NCBI GenBank assembly: GCA_030123585.1
Contig: CP126120.1
Coordinates: forward strand, 1,861,001-1,925,000
Direction of reading: 5' to 3'
DNA length: 64,000 bases
Source: Rhodanobacteraceae bacterium
GTDB taxonomy: Bacteria > Pseudomonadota > Gammaproteobacteria > Xanthomonadales > Rhodanobacteraceae
Part shown: positions 36,418 through 47,599 of the stretch, one piece after another
Layout of the letters: every line of letters begins with the position of its first letter
Numbering within the stretch: position 1 is the stretch's first letter
The notes under the pieces: generated by a model
What the model was told of the DNA's origin: nothing
The model's input: the letters and a program-made list of their open reading frames with translations, nothing else
Databases searched by the model: none
Translations under genes and position numbers: made by a program

Positions 36418-38307
36418 CTAGATCTCCACCTGCGTGCCCAATTCCACCAGCCGGTTGCCGGGGATGTGGAAGAACGCGGTCGCGGGCAGCGCGTTGCGCG
36501 TCATGAATGCGAACAACTTGTCGCGCCAGAACGCCATGCCCGGGCGCCGCGTGGCGACCACGGTTTCGCGCGACAGGAAGAACGTCGTCTCCATCATGTC
36601 GAAGCGCATGCCGGACGGCGCGCAGCGCGCGAGCGCGGCCGGCACGTCGGGGTCCTCCATGAAACCGAAGCGCAGCGTCACGGCGTGGAACGAATGCCCG
36701 AGGTCGCGCAGTTCGATGCGGTCGCCGGGATCGGCAAACGGTTCCTCGAGCGTCTCCACGCTGAGCAGCACGTTGCGCGCGTGCAGCACCTTGAAGTGCT
36801 TCAGGCTGTGCAGCAGCGCGTGCGGCACGGCACTCGGGTTGGCGGTCATGAACACGGCGGTGCCGGGCACGCGCGCCGGCGGGTGCTCCGCGATGCTGGC
36901 GATGAACGGCGCCAGCGCCAGTCCGCCATGCTTGAGCTCGCGCAGCACCAGTTCGCGGCCGCGCCGCCACGTCGTCATCACGGTGAACACCAGGATGCCC
37001 AACGCCAGCGGAAACCAGCCGCCGTGTTCGACCTTCAGCAGATTGGCGCCGAAGAACGCGCAATCGACCACCAGCAGCGGGGCACCCAATGCGATCACGG
37101 CCGGCCACTTCCAGTGCCACAACCGCAGCGCCACCAGCAACGCCAGCAAGGTCGTGGTCACCATCGTGCCGGTGACCGCGATGCCGTAAGCCGCACCAAG
37201 GTTGGCCGAGGAACGGAAACCGATCACCGCGATCAGCACCAGCACCAGCAACATGCCGTTGATCCACGGCACGAAGATCTGGCCGGACATGCGGCTTGAG
37301 GTATGCACCACGCGCATGCGCGGCGAGAAGCCCAGTTGCACGGCCTCGCGCGTCATCGAATACGCGCCCGAGATCACCGCCTGCGAGGCGATCACCGTCG
37401 CGACCGCGGCCAGCACGATCATCGGCACCAGCAGCGCGCGCGGGACCAGCAGGTAGAACGGATTGGACGCCGCCGCCGGATCGCTCAGCATCAGCGCGCC
37501 CTGCCCGAAGTAGTTGAGCAGCAGGGCGGGAAACACGAATCCCAGCCAGGCGATCCGGATCGGTTTCTTCCCGAAGTGCCCCATGTCGGCGTACAGCGCC
37601 TCGGTGCCGGTCACCGCCAGCACCACGCCGCCCAGCGCAAGGAACGCCGCGGCCCCGTGCGAATGAAAGAAATGCGCCGCGTAATACGGGTTCAGCGCCA
37701 ACAGGATTTCCGGCGCGCGCAGGAGCATGTGCAGACCGAGCAGCGCGATGGCCGCGAACCACACGCACATCACCGGTGCAAACAGGCCGCCCACGCGCGC
37801 GGTGCCGAACTTCTGCAGCACGAACAGGCCCAGCAGGATCGCCACGCTGATCGGCACCACCCATTGCGTGAGCGTGGGCGCCGCCACCTTCACGCCCTCG
37901 ACCGCCGACAGCACCGAGATCGCCGGCGTGATCACACCGTCGCCGTAGAACAGCGCGGCGCCGAAGATCGCGACCACCGCGACCAGCCAGCGCAGCCTCG
38001 GCTTACCGCGCACGCTGCGCTGCGCCAGCGCCATCAGCGCCATGATCCCGCCCTCGCCCTTGTTGTCGGCGCGCATCACGAAGATCACGTACTTCACCGT
38101 GACCACCAGCAGCAGCGCCCAGAACACCAGCGACAACACGCCGAACACGCTGGCGCGGCTGACACCCAGCCCATAGTCGCTGCTGAACACTTCCTGCAGC
38201 GTGTACAGCGGACTGGTGCCGATGTCGCCGAACACCACGCCGAGCGCGCCGAATGCGAGCGCGCGCAGCGGCGGCGAAATTTCCGATTTCGAACCCGTGG
38301 TGTGCAT
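36418..38307 (-). CDS. kup: potassium transporter Kup, paralog 1
   Basis: The 629-residue KUP/HAK/KT transporter has the FGDIGTSPLYTL signature, YGDGVITPAISVLSAVEG, about 12 membrane helices and a cytoplasmic C-terminal domain ending IPGNRLVELGTQVEI. It imports K+ with protons. It differs clearly from the kup gene immediately upstream (e.g. VFSSDYGLG against AFSDQHGMP), so the pair is an old duplication or independent acquisition. Start ATG 38307 was chosen from the family length. Confidence 0.92.
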   Translation of the reverse strand: MHTTGSKSEISPPLRALAFGALGVVFGDIGTSPLYTLQEVFSSDYGLGVSRASVFGVLSLVFWALLLVVTVKYVIFVMRADNKGEGGIMALMALAQRSVRGKPRLRWLVAVVAIFGAALFYGDGVITPAISVLSAVEGVKVAAPTLTQWVVPISVAILLGLFVLQKFGTARVGGLFAPVMCVWFAAIALLGLHMLLRAPEILLALNPYYAAHFFHSHGAAAFLALGGVVLAVTGTEALYADMGHFGKKPIRIAWLGFVFPALLLNYFGQGALMLSDPAAASNPFYLLVPRALLVPMIVLAAVATVIASQAVISGAYSMTREAVQLGFSPRMRVVHTSSRMSGQIFVPWINGMLLVLVLIAVIGFRSSANLGAAYGIAVTGTMVTTTLLALLVALRLWHWKWPAVIALGAPLLVVDCAFFGANLLKVEHGGWFPLALGILVFTVMTTWRRGRELVLRELKHGGLALAPFIASIAEHPPARVPGTAVFMTANPSAVPHALLHSLKHFKVLHARNVLLSVETLEEPFADPGDRIELRDLGHSFHAVTLRFGFMEDPDVPAALARCAPSGMRFDMMETTFFLSRETVVATRRPGMAFWRDKLFAFMTRNALPATAFFHIPGNRLVELGTQVEI

Positions 38308-38552
38308 GTCCTGCACCCGGTGCCGCCCAAGAGGGCGCGAAGTGTAATGCCGCCACGTTGGGCGGGATGTGCAGGACGCCATCCGGCAGCCTGCGGTTCA
38401 GGTAGGCGCGAGACTGTCATCGACCCCGCCTGTTCGGCACACGGATGTGCCGACGCGGAAGACACGCAGTGTCTGACGCGGCAAACGTGGCGCGGCTTTG
38501 CCGCGACCGTTTGCTTGCAAACCGCGGCAGGATGCCCGGTTTTGCAAATCAA

Positions 38553-40454
38553 TCAGATCTCGACCTGCGCGCCCAGCTCGATCAGCCGGTTGCCGGGAAT
38601 GCTGAAGAACGCGGTCGCGGGCAGCGCGTTACGGGCGAGGAAGGCGAACAGTTTGTCACGCCACAGCGCCATGCCGGGACGGTTGGTGGCGACGATGGTT
38701 TCGCGTGACAGGAAGAACGTGGTGTCCATCATCTTGATGTCGAGTCCCCGCGCGGCGCATTCGTGCAGCGCCACCGGCACGTTGGGGTCGTCGGCAAAGC
38801 CGAAGCGCAGGACCAGCTTGTGGAAATCGTGTCCGAGGTCCGCCAGTTCGATGCGTTCCTCGGGATCGGCGTACGGCGTTTCCAGCGTCTCCACGGTCAG
38901 GATCACGTTGCGCTTGTGCAGCACCTTGTTGTGCTTGAGGTTGTGCAGCAGCGCATGCGGCACCGAATCGGGATTGCTGACCAGGAAGATCGCGGTGCCT
39001 TCCACCCGCGTCGGCGGATGCTCGGCGAGGTTGGCGATGAACGGCGCCAGCGCAAGGCCGCCGTGCTTCAGCTCGCGCAGCACCAGGTCGCGCCCGCGCC
39101 GCCAGGTGGTGAGGATGGTGAACACCGCAAGGCCGAGCACCAGCGGGAACCAGCCGCCGTCCCTGATCTTGAGCGTGTTGGCGCCGAAGAACGAAAGGTC
39201 GATGGTGAGGAAGAACAGGCCGAGCCCGATGATGGTAGCGGGAGGCCACTTCCACATCCGCCACGCGACAATCAGGAACAGCGTGGTGTCGATCGCCATG
39301 GTGCCGGTTACCGCAATGCCGTAGGCGCCGGCCAGCGCGTTGGACGAACCGAAGCCGATCACCACCAGCACCACCAGGATCATCAACAGGCGGTTGACCC
39401 ACGGCAGGTAGATCTGCCCGATTTCCTCGTGGGAGGTGTGCACCACCGGCATGCGCGGCAGGAAGCCGAGCTGGATCGCCTGACGCATGATGGAGAACGA
39501 ACCCGCGATCACCGCCTGCGATGCGATCACCGCCGCTGCGGTCGCCAAGGCGATCATCGGATACAAGCCCCAGGCCGGCACCGCGAGGTAGAACGGATTG
39601 CTGGCCGCAGCGGGCTGGTGGATCAGCAAGGCGCCCTGCCCGAAGTAGTTCAGCATCAGGCCCGGCATCACGAACGCATACCACGCGACGCGGATCGGGT
39701 TGCGCCCGAAGTGGCCCATGTCGGCGTACAGCGCCTCGGCGCCGGTCACGCACAACACCACCGCGCCCAGGACGAGAAATCCGCCGGCGCCGTGATGCGC
39801 GAAGAAATGGAACCCGTACCACGGATTGATCGCACGCAGTACCAGCGGATGCTGCACGATGTTGTAGAGGCCTACCAGGCCCAGCGCCACGAACCAGATG
39901 CACATCACCGGCCCGAACACGCTGCCGACGTTGCCGGTACCGCGCTTCTGGATCAGGAACAACGCCACCAGCACCGCCACCGCGATCCACACCACCCAAT
40001 GCGACAACGCCGGCGCGGCGACTTCCAGGCCCTCCACCGCCGACAGCACCGTGATCGATGGCGTGATCACGCCGTCGCCGAAGAACAGCGCGGCGCCCAG
40101 CACCGCGGCCAGCACCACCAGCTTGCGGGTGCGCGGATACTGGCGCGTGGCGCGCTGGGCCAGCGCCATCATCGCCATGATGCCGCCTTCGCCCTTGTTG
40201 TCGGCGCGCATGATGAAGGTGACGTACTTCAGCGCCACCACGATCAGCAGCGTCCACAACACCAGCGACAGCACGCCCAGCACGTTGAACGGCGTGACCG
40301 GCATCCCGTGCTGGTCGCTGAAGGCTTCACTGAAGGTGTACAGCGGGCTGGTGCCGAGGTCGCCGAACACCACGCCGATCGCGCCGACCATCAGCACCGG
40401 CAGGGATTTTTTCCCGGCTTCGCCGGACGCGGTGGTGGCCGACTGACCGCTCAT
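38553..40454 (-). CDS. kup: potassium transporter Kup, paralog 2
   Basis: The 633-residue KUP transporter has [35 protein letters not shown] and a C-terminus [15 protein letters not shown]. Its ATG overlaps the ruvA stop (ATGA), so it is expressed with ruvCA. A kup gene joined to ruvA is the expected Xanthomonadales arrangement, so this is probably the original copy and the other is the extra one. A 245-base gap with no gene separates the two kup genes. Confidence 0.93.
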   Translation of the reverse strand: MSGQSATTASGEAGKKSLPVLMVGAIGVVFGDLGTSPLYTFSEAFSDQHGMPVTPFNVLGVLSLVLWTLLIVVALKYVTFIMRADNKGEGGIMAMMALAQRATRQYPRTRKLVVLAAVLGAALFFGDGVITPSITVLSAVEGLEVAAPALSHWVVWIAVAVLVALFLIQKRGTGNVGSVFGPVMCIWFVALGLVGLYNIVQHPLVLRAINPWYGFHFFAHHGAGGFLVLGAVVLCVTGAEALYADMGHFGRNPIRVAWYAFVMPGLMLNYFGQGALLIHQPAAASNPFYLAVPAWGLYPMIALATAAAVIASQAVIAGSFSIMRQAIQLGFLPRMPVVHTSHEEIGQIYLPWVNRLLMILVVLVVIGFGSSNALAGAYGIAVTGTMAIDTTLFLIVAWRMWKWPPATIIGLGLFFLTIDLSFFGANTLKIRDGGWFPLVLGLAVFTILTTWRRGRDLVLRELKHGGLALAPFIANLAEHPPTRVEGTAIFLVSNPDSVPHALLHNLKHNKVLHKRNVILTVETLETPYADPEERIELADLGHDFHKLVLRFGFADDPNVPVALHECAARGLDIKMMDTTFFLSRETIVATNRPGMALWRDKLFAFLARNALPATAFFSIPGNRLIELGAQVEI

Positions 40455-41044
40455 CGCCCCAGTGCCGCCTTCAGCGCCTTGCGGATGATGGCCTCGGCAT
40501 CGTCGCCCTCGCCTGCAGCCGCGGTGGCGAGACGCACGGCCTCGGCGGGCTTGTAGCCGAGCTGCTGCAACGCGGCCTCGGCTTCGCCGCGCGGGTCGCG
40601 CGGCGCCGCGGGACGTTCGCTGCCTTGAGCCATTGCGACCGAACTGGCGACGCGATCGCGCAGTTCCACCACGATGCGCTCGGCGGTTTTCTTGCCGATG
40701 CCGGGAATGCGCGTCAGCGCGGCGATGTCGCCGGCCTGCACCAGCCGCGCGAACTCGTTCGTCGAAACACCCGACAGCACCGCCAGCGCGATGCGCGCGC
40801 CGATGCCGGATACCTTCTGCAGGTCGCGGAACAGCGCGCGTTCGTCGTCGCGCAGGAAACCGTACAGCGCGACGGTGTCTTCCTTGTGCGCGTAGTGCGT
40901 GAGCAAGACCACTTCCCTGCCGACGTCGGGCAGGTCGTACAGCGTGGACATCGGCACTTCCAGCTCGTAGCCGACGCCGCCGACTTCCACCAGCACCCAC
41001 GGTGGGCGCTTGGCGATCAGGATGCCACGGAGGCGACCAATCAT
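40451..41044 (-). CDS. ruvA: Holliday junction DNA helicase RuvA
   Basis: The 197-residue protein has the N-terminal OB fold ([27 protein letters not shown]), tandem helix-hairpin-helix motifs ([15 protein letters not shown] and [13 protein letters not shown]) and a C-terminal domain III that contacts RuvB. It binds the junction as a tetramer. Start ATG 41044 is supported by the family start. Confidence 0.95.
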   Translation of the reverse strand: MIGRLRGILIAKRPPWVLVEVGGVGYELEVPMSTLYDLPDVGREVVLLTHYAHKEDTVALYGFLRDDERALFRDLQKVSGIGARIALAVLSGVSTNEFARLVQAGDIAALTRIPGIGKKTAERIVVELRDRVASSVAMAQGSERPAAPRDPRGEAEAALQQLGYKPAEAVRLATAAAGEGDDAEAIIRKALKAALGR

Positions 41045-41106
41045 CGCTGACACCTCGCACGCATTCCCCCCACCCAGCGCTGCGCGCTCGGCGCTTCGCG
41101 CCGCCT

Positions 41107-41179
41107 CCCCCGCGAGCGGGGACGGGAGTATGGGTGAGGCACGTATTTGCCTTTTCCTTCCCCCGCTCGCGGGGGAAGG
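41107..41179. repeat. REP-type hairpins between ruvC and ruvA
   Basis: Two hairpins: CCCCGC-GA-GCGGGG at 41108-41121 and CCTTCCCCCGC-TC-GCGGGGGAAGG at 41156-41179, the second with a perfect 11-base stem. They resemble the hairpin at 24811-24834. They occupy the 160-base gap between ruvC and ruvA. Confidence 0.72.
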
Positions 41180-41204
41180 TGCCCGTAGGGCGGATGGGGG
41201 GAAA

Positions 41205-41771
41205 TCATCGGCGTCGTCCCCAATCCGCCAATGCAATCCCGGTGCGCGCCTCGCTGGCGCGCAGGTGCGCGTGCGTGATCGCGATCGCCAGCGCGTCGGC
41301 GGCGTCGGCCTGCAGCGGTTCGCGCAGATTCAGGAGAATCCCGACCATGTGCTGCACCTGTTCCTTGCCGGCGTGGCCCTTGCCGACCACCGCCTGCTTG
41401 ATCGCGTTGGGCGCGTATTCGTGGACGGGCAGCCCGCGCCCGACCGCCGCGCAGATCGCTGCGCCGCGCGCCTGGCCCAGCTTCAGCGCGGAGTCCGCAT
41501 TCCTGGCCATGAACACGCGCTCCACCGCGGCTTCCATAGGCGCGTGCGCGTCGATGATGCCGCCGAGTTCGTCGTAGATGCGTTTCAGGCGCAACGGAAA
41601 CGTCTCCTCGCCGGCCACGTGCAGCGTCGCGTGCAGGACGCAACGCAGCCTCCCCGTTGCATCGGCCTCGATGATACCCACGCCGGTGCGCTGGCTGCCG
41701 GGATCGATGCCGAGGATGCGAATCGAACGGGAATCGGGAATCGGGAATCGGGAATCGGAAGTCACGCGCAC
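41205..41771 (-). CDS. ruvC: crossover junction endodeoxyribonuclease RuvC
   Basis: The 188-residue resolvase has [15 protein letters not shown] with the first catalytic Asp, [22 protein letters not shown] with the second acidic residue, and the C-terminal [14 protein letters not shown] with the last two. It cuts Holliday junctions as a dimer. The start is unusual: the conserved part is preceded only by [11 protein letters not shown], which is encoded by an array of GGGAATC repeats, and no ATG is present. GTG at 41771 (GGAAG upstream), GTG at 41765 and TTG at 41813 are the candidates. Confidence 0.88.
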   Translation of the reverse strand: MRVTSDSRFPIPDSRSIRILGIDPGSQRTGVGIIEADATGRLRCVLHATLHVAGEETFPLRLKRIYDELGGIIDAHAPMEAAVERVFMARNADSALKLGQARGAAICAAVGRGLPVHEYAPNAIKQAVVGKGHAGKEQVQHMVGILLNLREPLQADAADALAIAITHAHLRASEARTGIALADWGRRR

Positions 41772-41873
41772 AGTTGACGCTTCCGTGGCCCGGCCATGGC
41801 CGCCTTCTGCCAACTTTCCGCGATGAAGCGAAATGGCCGCACCTCGATTCTCGATTCCCGATTCCCCATTCCC
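41729..41873. repeat. GGGAATC and GATTCCC arrays in inverted orientation
   Basis: Four perfect tandem GGGAATC units at 41729-41756 face four GATTCCC-type units (GATTCTC, GATTCCC, GATTCCC, CATTCCC) at 41846-41873, so the two can pair over about 28 bases with a 90-base loop. The first array lies inside the start of ruvC and the second just past the yebC stop. Such arrays recur in Xanthomonadales genomes. Confidence 0.78.
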
Positions 41874-41880
41874 GGCTTTT

Positions 41881-42594
41881 CTACAAATCCGCGTTGGAAT
41901 AGACGTTCTGCACGTCGTCCAGCTCTTCCAGCCTGGCCAGCAGCGCCTGCACGGCCTCGACGTGCTCCGCGGCGACCGGCACGTCCGTCGCGGCGCGCAT
42001 CGTGACTTCCGCGTGGTCGGGCTTGAGGCCCGCCTTCTCCATCGCGTCGCGCACGGCTTCGAAGGATTCGGGCGTCGTGATCACGTCGATCTGGCCGTCC
42101 TCCGGCCACACCTTGACGTCCTCGGCGCCGGCCTCGATCGCGGCGTCGGTGATCTTGTCCTCGCTGGCGCCCTGGGCATATGACAGCACGCCGATCCGGT
42201 TGAACAGGTAGGCCACCGAGCCGTCGGTGCCGAGGTTGCCGCCGAACTTGGCGAATGCGTGACGCACGTCGGAAATGGTGCGCTGGCGGTTGTCGGTGAC
42301 GCACTCGACCAGCACCGCGACACCGCCCGGCGCATAACCTTCGAAGTGCAGTTCCTCGTAGACCACGCCTTCGAGTTCGCCGGTGGCCTTCTTGATCGCG
42401 CGCTCGATGTTGTCCTTGGGCATCGACGCCGCGATGGCCTTGTCGACCGCCGTGCGCAGGCGCGCATTGCCGTTGACGTCGCCGCCGCCGGTGCGCGCGG
42501 CGACCATGATCTCGCGCACCAGCTTGGTGAACACCTGGCCGCGCTTGGCGTCCTGCGCGTTCTTGCGGCCGGCGATGGAAGGACCACGTCCCAT
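41881..42594 (-). CDS. yebC: YebC/PmpR family DNA-binding regulatory protein
   Basis: The 237-residue protein starts [29 protein letters not shown] and has the three-domain YebC layout with [21 protein letters not shown] and a C-terminal [12 protein letters not shown]. YebC proteins bind DNA and some rescue ribosomes at proline stretches. It precedes ruvC, the usual context. ATG 42594 fits; 20 residues upstream are not conserved. Confidence 0.93.
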   Translation of the reverse strand: MGRGPSIAGRKNAQDAKRGQVFTKLVREIMVAARTGGGDVNGNARLRTAVDKAIAASMPKDNIERAIKKATGELEGVVYEELHFEGYAPGGVAVLVECVTDNRQRTISDVRHAFAKFGGNLGTDGSVAYLFNRIGVLSYAQGASEDKITDAAIEAGAEDVKVWPEDGQIDVITTPESFEAVRDAMEKAGLKPDHAEVTMRAATDVPVAAEHVEAVQALLARLEELDDVQNVYSNADL

Positions 42595-42675
42595 GGGGAT
42601 TCCGTTGATTGTCGCGAAAGGGCAGGATTCTAACCGGTCGATCGGGAGCACGCCGCTGCAGGCGCTTCAAACTTT

Positions 42676-42790
42676 GGACGCGGATCAAAGCGGGTACATA
42701 CGGATAGAGCTTTTGCCTGATCCGCGTTCATCAGCGTCAAAAATGCTTCCGCTTGATCCGTGTCAATCCGTGCAAATCCGTGGTGGGCTT
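42676..42790. repeat. CGGAT-rich dispersed intergenic repeat, copy 2
   Basis: The element shares CGGATAGAGCTTTTGCC(C/T)GATCCG, GCGTCAAAAATGCTT and GCTTGATCCGTGTCAATCCG-type blocks with the copy at 15067-15240. It occupies the gap between yebC and aspS and is shorter by about 60 bases at its left end. Confidence 0.75.
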
Positions 42791-42795
42791 TTCGA

Positions 42796-44565
42796 TCAAC
42801 CGGGGTGCGACGGATCGATCGTTCGAACATGCAGTTCGACAAGCTGCTTCGCATCGATCGGGCTGGGCGCATCGGTCATCAAGTCCTGCGCGCTGGTGGT
42901 CTTGGGGAAGGCGATTACGTCACGGATGGCCTCGGTGCCACCGATCAACATCGCGAGGCGATCGATCCCGAAGGCGATGCCGCCGTGCGGCGGCGCGCCC
43001 ATCTTCAACGCATCCAGCAGGAAGCCGAACTTGGCGCGCGCTTCGTCCTCGCCGATGCCGAGCAGGCGGAACACCGCGCTCTGCATGTCCGGGCGATGGA
43101 TGCGGATCGAGCCGCCGCCGATCTCGGCGCCGTTCAGCACCATGTCGTAGCCGCGGCTGACCGCGTGCGCGGGATCGGCGCTGAGCGCCGCGGCATCATC
43201 GACCTTCGGTGCGGTGAACGGATGATGCAGCGCGACGTAGCGCTGTTCGGCTTCGTCGTATTCGAACATCGGGAAGTCGGTGACCCACAGCGGCTTCCAG
43301 CCTTGCGCGACCAGGCCGCGGTCGCGCGCGACCTTCAGCCGCAACGCGCCCATGAAGTCGCTGACGGTTTTCCACTGGCCAGCGCCGAACAGCAATGCGT
43401 CGCCATTCTGTGCGCCGGTCTTCTGCAGGATCGTCGTAAGCGTCGCCTCGTCGAGGAACTTCGCGACCGGCGAATTCACGCCCTGCAAACCCTTTGACGC
43501 ATCCTCGACCTTGAGCCACGCCAGGCCCTTGGCGCCGAACTTCGCCGCATGCGCGGCGTAATCGTCCAGTTGCTTGCGCGAAAGCTCATGCCCACCCGGC
43601 ACCCTCAGCGCCGCGACCCGGCCATCGGGATCGTTCGCCGGTCCGGCGAACACCTTGAATTCGAGGTGCTTCACCGCATCGGCGATGTCGACCAGCTCAA
43701 GTTCGATGCGCAGGTCGGGCTTGTCCGAACCGTAGCGCGTCATCGCTTCCAGCCAGGTCATGCGCGGGAACGGATCGGCCAGCTCGATGCCGCCGACCTC
43801 GCGGAACACGTCGCGGATCAGCACTTCCACGCAATCCTGCACGTCGTGTTCCTCGACGAACGCGAATTCCATGTCGAGCTGGGTGAATTCCGGCTGGCGG
43901 TCGGCGCGCAGGTCTTCGTCGCGGAAGCAGCGCGCGATCTGGTAGTAGCGATCAAAGCCCGCGATCATCAGCAACTGCTTGAACAACTGCGGCGACTGAG
44001 GCAGCGCGTAGAACTGGCCCGCGTGCACGCGCGACGGCACCAGGTAATCGCGCGCGCCCTCGGGCGTCGCCTTGGTGAGGATCGGCGTTTCGATGTCCTG
44101 GAACCCGCGCGCGTCCAGCCAGCGGCGCAGCGCCTGCACCAGCTTGATGCGGGCGCGCATCACCTTCTGCATTTCCGGGCGGCGCAGATCGAGATAGCGG
44201 TACTTCAGCCGCATTTCCTCGTTGGGATTTTCGTGCAGCGCGAACGGCAGGTCGCGCGCGGCGTTGAGCAACTCGATGGATTCGGCGACGACCTCGAAGC
44301 GGCCGGTTGGGATCTTCTCGTTGATGTTGGAGCGCACGCGCACCGTGCCGGTGACGCGCAGGCAATCCTCGTAACCGACTTTCGACGCGATGCCGAACAC
44401 GTCCGCGCGATCGGGATCGGCCACGATCTGCACGATGCCTTCGTGGTCGCGCAGGTCGATGAACACCACGCCGCCGTGGTCGCGACGCGCGTCCGCCCAG
44501 CCGCACAGGACGACCTGTTTGCCGACTTCGGCTTCCCCGATCAGACCGCAATAATGGCTACGCAT
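42796..44565 (-). CDS. aspS: aspartyl-tRNA synthetase
   Basis: The 589-residue class II synthetase has the N-terminal OB fold for anticodon reading (MRSHYCG), motif 2 ([21 protein letters not shown]) and motif 3 ([13 protein letters not shown]). The long insertion between motifs 2 and 3 is the bacterial type. ATG 44565 fits the family start MR(S/T)xYCG; ATG 44577 adds four residues. The direct neighbour downstream in the same direction is yebC. Confidence 0.95.
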   Translation of the reverse strand: MRSHYCGLIGEAEVGKQVVLCGWADARRDHGGVVFIDLRDHEGIVQIVADPDRADVFGIASKVGYEDCLRVTGTVRVRSNINEKIPTGRFEVVAESIELLNAARDLPFALHENPNEEMRLKYRYLDLRRPEMQKVMRARIKLVQALRRWLDARGFQDIETPILTKATPEGARDYLVPSRVHAGQFYALPQSPQLFKQLLMIAGFDRYYQIARCFRDEDLRADRQPEFTQLDMEFAFVEEHDVQDCVEVLIRDVFREVGGIELADPFPRMTWLEAMTRYGSDKPDLRIELELVDIADAVKHLEFKVFAGPANDPDGRVAALRVPGGHELSRKQLDDYAAHAAKFGAKGLAWLKVEDASKGLQGVNSPVAKFLDEATLTTILQKTGAQNGDALLFGAGQWKTVSDFMGALRLKVARDRGLVAQGWKPLWVTDFPMFEYDEAEQRYVALHHPFTAPKVDDAAALSADPAHAVSRGYDMVLNGAEIGGGSIRIHRPDMQSAVFRLLGIGEDEARAKFGFLLDALKMGAPPHGGIAFGIDRLAMLIGGTEAIRDVIAFPKTTSAQDLMTDAPSPIDAKQLVELHVRTIDPSHPG

Positions 44566-44650
44566 GGCCCGCTGCATCCTCGACGCCTGCCGCGCGGCAG
44601 GCCAAAGCGGGAATGCTAAGCGCCGCCATGCTGCGGCGCAATAACAACGG

Positions 44651-46456
44651 CTATCCGCGCTCGCTCGCGCGCGAACGCAACAGCATCTTGTCCGCGCGCC
44701 TGAGAGTCGATTCCAGCGGCTCGTCGGCTTCGCGCAAGGCCCAGCCGATCGAGAACACCGCCGGCATGCCGTCGCGCGAGGACTTGGCGAGCCGCTCGGC
44801 CAGCTCGCGCACGGAGTTCTCGGATGCGTGCGGCATCAATATCGCGAACTCGTCGCCGCCCAGGCGCACCACCACGTCGCCCGAACCGGCGGTGTTGCGC
44901 AGCAGCTTCGCCATGTCGCGCAGCACCTCGTCGCCGCGCGCACGCCCTTCGCTGGCGTTCAACTGGCGGAAATAGTCGATGTCCAGCACCACGCAGGCCC
45001 AGACCTGGTCGTGCGCGGCCTGCAGGGCGAACGCGTCCAGGAACCGCCGCGTGCGGCAACCGGTCAGCGCGTCGAGCTGGCTCTGGTCCTGCAGGCGCAG
45101 TTCGTAGCGGTGGCGCAGGGTCACGTCCTGCGCGGCGCCGACCACGTACGGCACCGGTTCGGCATCGGGATAGCAGACGAACTGGTACTGCCACACGCGC
45201 CGCTCGCCGTTGCGCGACACGAAATGCAGCACGCCGGCATCGCGCGTCAAGCTGTGGATGCGGTCGAAGTAATCGCGCCAGCCGCCGTGCTTCTCCTCGG
45301 CCACGAAGTCCGACAGCGGGCGCCCGGCCATGGCTTCGCGATCGTAGCCGAGCGCATGCGCCATCGCGCCGTTGACCTTCAGCAGGCGGCCTTCCATGTC
45401 GTGCATCCAGACCATCGCGAGACCCGATTCCACCAGGTCGTCGTAGCGCGTCGCGCATTCCTGCAACGCGTGCCGGGTGGCCTGCTCGCCCGAAACGTCG
45501 CGCACCAGCATCATGCGGGAGGGGATCTCGGCGTGCGGAAGGTTGCCGATGTCGGTGAGCACGTCGAACAACTCGCCGTTGGCGCGGCGATGCCGCCAGG
45601 CCACGCTGCCGGGCGGCACGGCGCGGCCGTCCTCGCGCAGGTAGATGCGCAGGCGATCGGCCTCGGCGGGCGCGAACAAATCGTCCACGCGCATCTCCAG
45701 CAGGCGCTGGCGGCTGTAGCCGTAGCACCTTTCGGCCGCAGCGTTGACCTTGAGGATGCGCTTGTCGACGCTGGCGAACTGCACCACCGGCAACGGATTG
45801 AGGTCGAACCAGACGCGCGTTTCGTCGGCGCGCCGGCGGGTCACCTTCTGCAGGTCCAGCTCGTCGGTGATGTCGCGCGCGGCCCCGACCAGCCCGGCGA
45901 TCCCGCCGCGCAAGTCGTGCAACGGCCGCTTCGAAACCAGGAAACTGCGCTCGCCGCCCGCCGTGGTCTGCGCTTCGCGGAACATGGTCGGCAGGTCGCG
46001 GTCCAGGCAGACGCGGTCGTTTTCCTCGAAGGCCAGCGATTCGGCGCCGGGCTGCAGGTCGCTGTCGCGATGCCCGATCACGTCCTGCGGGCGGCGCCCG
46101 ATCAGCGCCGCCGCCGCCTCGTTCACGAAGCGATAGCGGTGCGCGGCGTCCTTCACGAACACCGGACCGTCGCTGTGTTCGCACAGCAACTGCGCGAGCT
46201 CGGCCAGCCGCCGCAGACAGCGCAGCATCAGCACCATCACCCAGCCCACCGCCGACAACGCCAGCAGGCCGAGCCCCGGCAACAGCAGAGCGATGCTGCC
46301 AGCCTGCGTGATCCGGTCGTTGGAGGCCGCGAGCACGGCCAGACCCACCGCCGGGATCACCAGCAATGCCAATCCGCACCAGCCGAGCCAACGCAACGAC
46401 GCACGCGCGCCGGGTATGGCTTCGAGTATGCCGAATTGTCCCTGTTCCCTTGCCAC
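44651..46456 (-). CDS. PAS-domain diguanylate cyclase
   Basis: The 601-residue protein has two membrane segments (about 23-45 and 52-75), three PAS domains (about 90-205, 210-330 and 335-460) and a C-terminal GGDEF domain with an intact LGGDEF (GGDEF at 533-537), so it should make cyclic di-GMP. The RxxD inhibitory site that normally precedes GGDEF is absent: the residues there read GSGD. Control by PAS ligands is likely. The start is GTG at 46456. The 152-base gap to arginase shows nothing clear. Confidence 0.85.
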   Translation of the reverse strand: MAREQGQFGILEAIPGARASLRWLGWCGLALLVIPAVGLAVLAASNDRITQAGSIALLLPGLGLLALSAVGWVMVLMLRCLRRLAELAQLLCEHSDGPVFVKDAAHRYRFVNEAAAALIGRRPQDVIGHRDSDLQPGAESLAFEENDRVCLDRDLPTMFREAQTTAGGERSFLVSKRPLHDLRGGIAGLVGAARDITDELDLQKVTRRRADETRVWFDLNPLPVVQFASVDKRILKVNAAAERCYGYSRQRLLEMRVDDLFAPAEADRLRIYLREDGRAVPPGSVAWRHRRANGELFDVLTDIGNLPHAEIPSRMMLVRDVSGEQATRHALQECATRYDDLVESGLAMVWMHDMEGRLLKVNGAMAHALGYDREAMAGRPLSDFVAEEKHGGWRDYFDRIHSLTRDAGVLHFVSRNGERRVWQYQFVCYPDAEPVPYVVGAAQDVTLRHRYELRLQDQSQLDALTGCRTRRFLDAFALQAAHDQVWACVVLDIDYFRQLNASEGRARGDEVLRDMAKLLRNTAGSGDVVVRLGGDEFAILMPHASENSVRELAERLAKSSRDGMPAVFSIGWALREADEPLESTLRRADKMLLRSRASERG

Positions 46457-46608
46457 ACCGTCTCCCGACGTGGTCGATGTGCCGCGTATCGCGGCGCCAC
46501 GACATCGAGTGCAAGAGGCGTGCTTGTGTCGGCATGCGCCCCGCCGGCGTCACAGATGTTGACGAGGCAGGCGGTCAAGTGTGACGCAGCTCCCGGATGC
46601 CCGGGAAC

Positions 46609-47532
46609 TCAGGCCCGCATCAGGGTGGATTTGCCGAACAGGCTCTCGACCAGATCCACCACCAGCTCCGCGGTGCGGTTGTGCTCGTCCAGCGCGGGGT
46701 TCAGTTCCATGAGGTCGAGCGAGGCCACCCGCCCGGTGTCCGCGATCATCTCCATGCACAGTTGCGCTTCGCGGTAGCTTGGGCCACCCGGCACCGTGGT
46801 GCCGACCGCGGGCGCGATCGACGGATCGAGGAAATCGACATCGAAACTCACGTGCAGATGCGTGTCGGCATCCATGCCATCCAGCGCCTCCTCCATCACC
46901 CGGCGCATGCCGACCTCGTCGATGTAGCGCATGTCGTAGATGTCGAGGCCGACGTCGTGCACCAGCCGCTTCTCGTTGGGATCGACCGAACGGATGCCGA
47001 TCTGGCGCACCTCGCCGGCGGCCAGCGCGGGCGCCTTGCCTCCCAGTTCGGTCAGCTCGCGCGGTCCGTACCCGCACAGGCAGGCCACCGGCATCCCATG
47101 GATGTTGCCGGACGGCGTGATCTCGGCGGTGTTGAAATCGGCGTGTGCGTCCAGCCACAGCACCCGCAGCTTGCGACCACGTTCACGGCAATGCCGCGCC
47201 ACCGCGCTGATCGAGCCGATCGCGAGGCAATGGTCGCCGCCCAGCAGGATCGGGAGCCGGCCGGCCGCGAGTTCCGCCAGTTCCGCCTCCATCAGCGTGC
47301 GGTTCCAGGCGACCACTTCGGCGAAATGCCGGTAGCCGTCGTGCGGCGGCTGCCACGGATTCAACGGGCCTGCGAGGTTGCCGCGATCCGCGACGTCGAG
47401 CCCGCGCGCCGCGAGCGCCTGCGGCAGGCCCGCCACGCGCAGGGCCTCCGGACCCATCGAGGCGCCGCGCGAACCGGCGCCGATGTCGGTGGGCGCGCCG
47501 ATCAGGGAAATCGATTTCGCTTTGCTGGCCAC
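46609..47532 (-). CDS. rocF: arginase
   Basis: The 307-residue ureohydrolase has all manganese ligands: H101 in GGDHC, D128, H130 and D132 in DAHADFN, and D231 and D233 in SFDVDFLDP. It splits arginine to ornithine and urea. The start is GTG at 47532. Sequence identity cannot exclude a related agmatinase-type enzyme, but the GGDHC and SFDVD pattern favours arginase. Confidence 0.85.
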   Translation of the reverse strand: MASKAKSISLIGAPTDIGAGSRGASMGPEALRVAGLPQALAARGLDVADRGNLAGPLNPWQPPHDGYRHFAEVVAWNRTLMEAELAELAAGRLPILLGGDHCLAIGSISAVARHCRERGRKLRVLWLDAHADFNTAEITPSGNIHGMPVACLCGYGPRELTELGGKAPALAAGEVRQIGIRSVDPNEKRLVHDVGLDIYDMRYIDEVGMRRVMEEALDGMDADTHLHVSFDVDFLDPSIAPAVGTTVPGGPSYREAQLCMEMIADTGRVASLDLMELNPALDEHNRTAELVVDLVESLFGKSTLMRA

Positions 47533-47599
47533 GCGTCATCACCCGCTGCTTGCGACGAACCCCGAAGGATACCGCAGCCCGCAGCGGGGACCACCGGCA

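Noticed and set aside
36053..37864. A 603-codon open frame on the minus strand
   Set aside because: It overlaps the genuine kup gene and DUF3175 in another frame and is Arg/Gly/Ala-rich without motifs.
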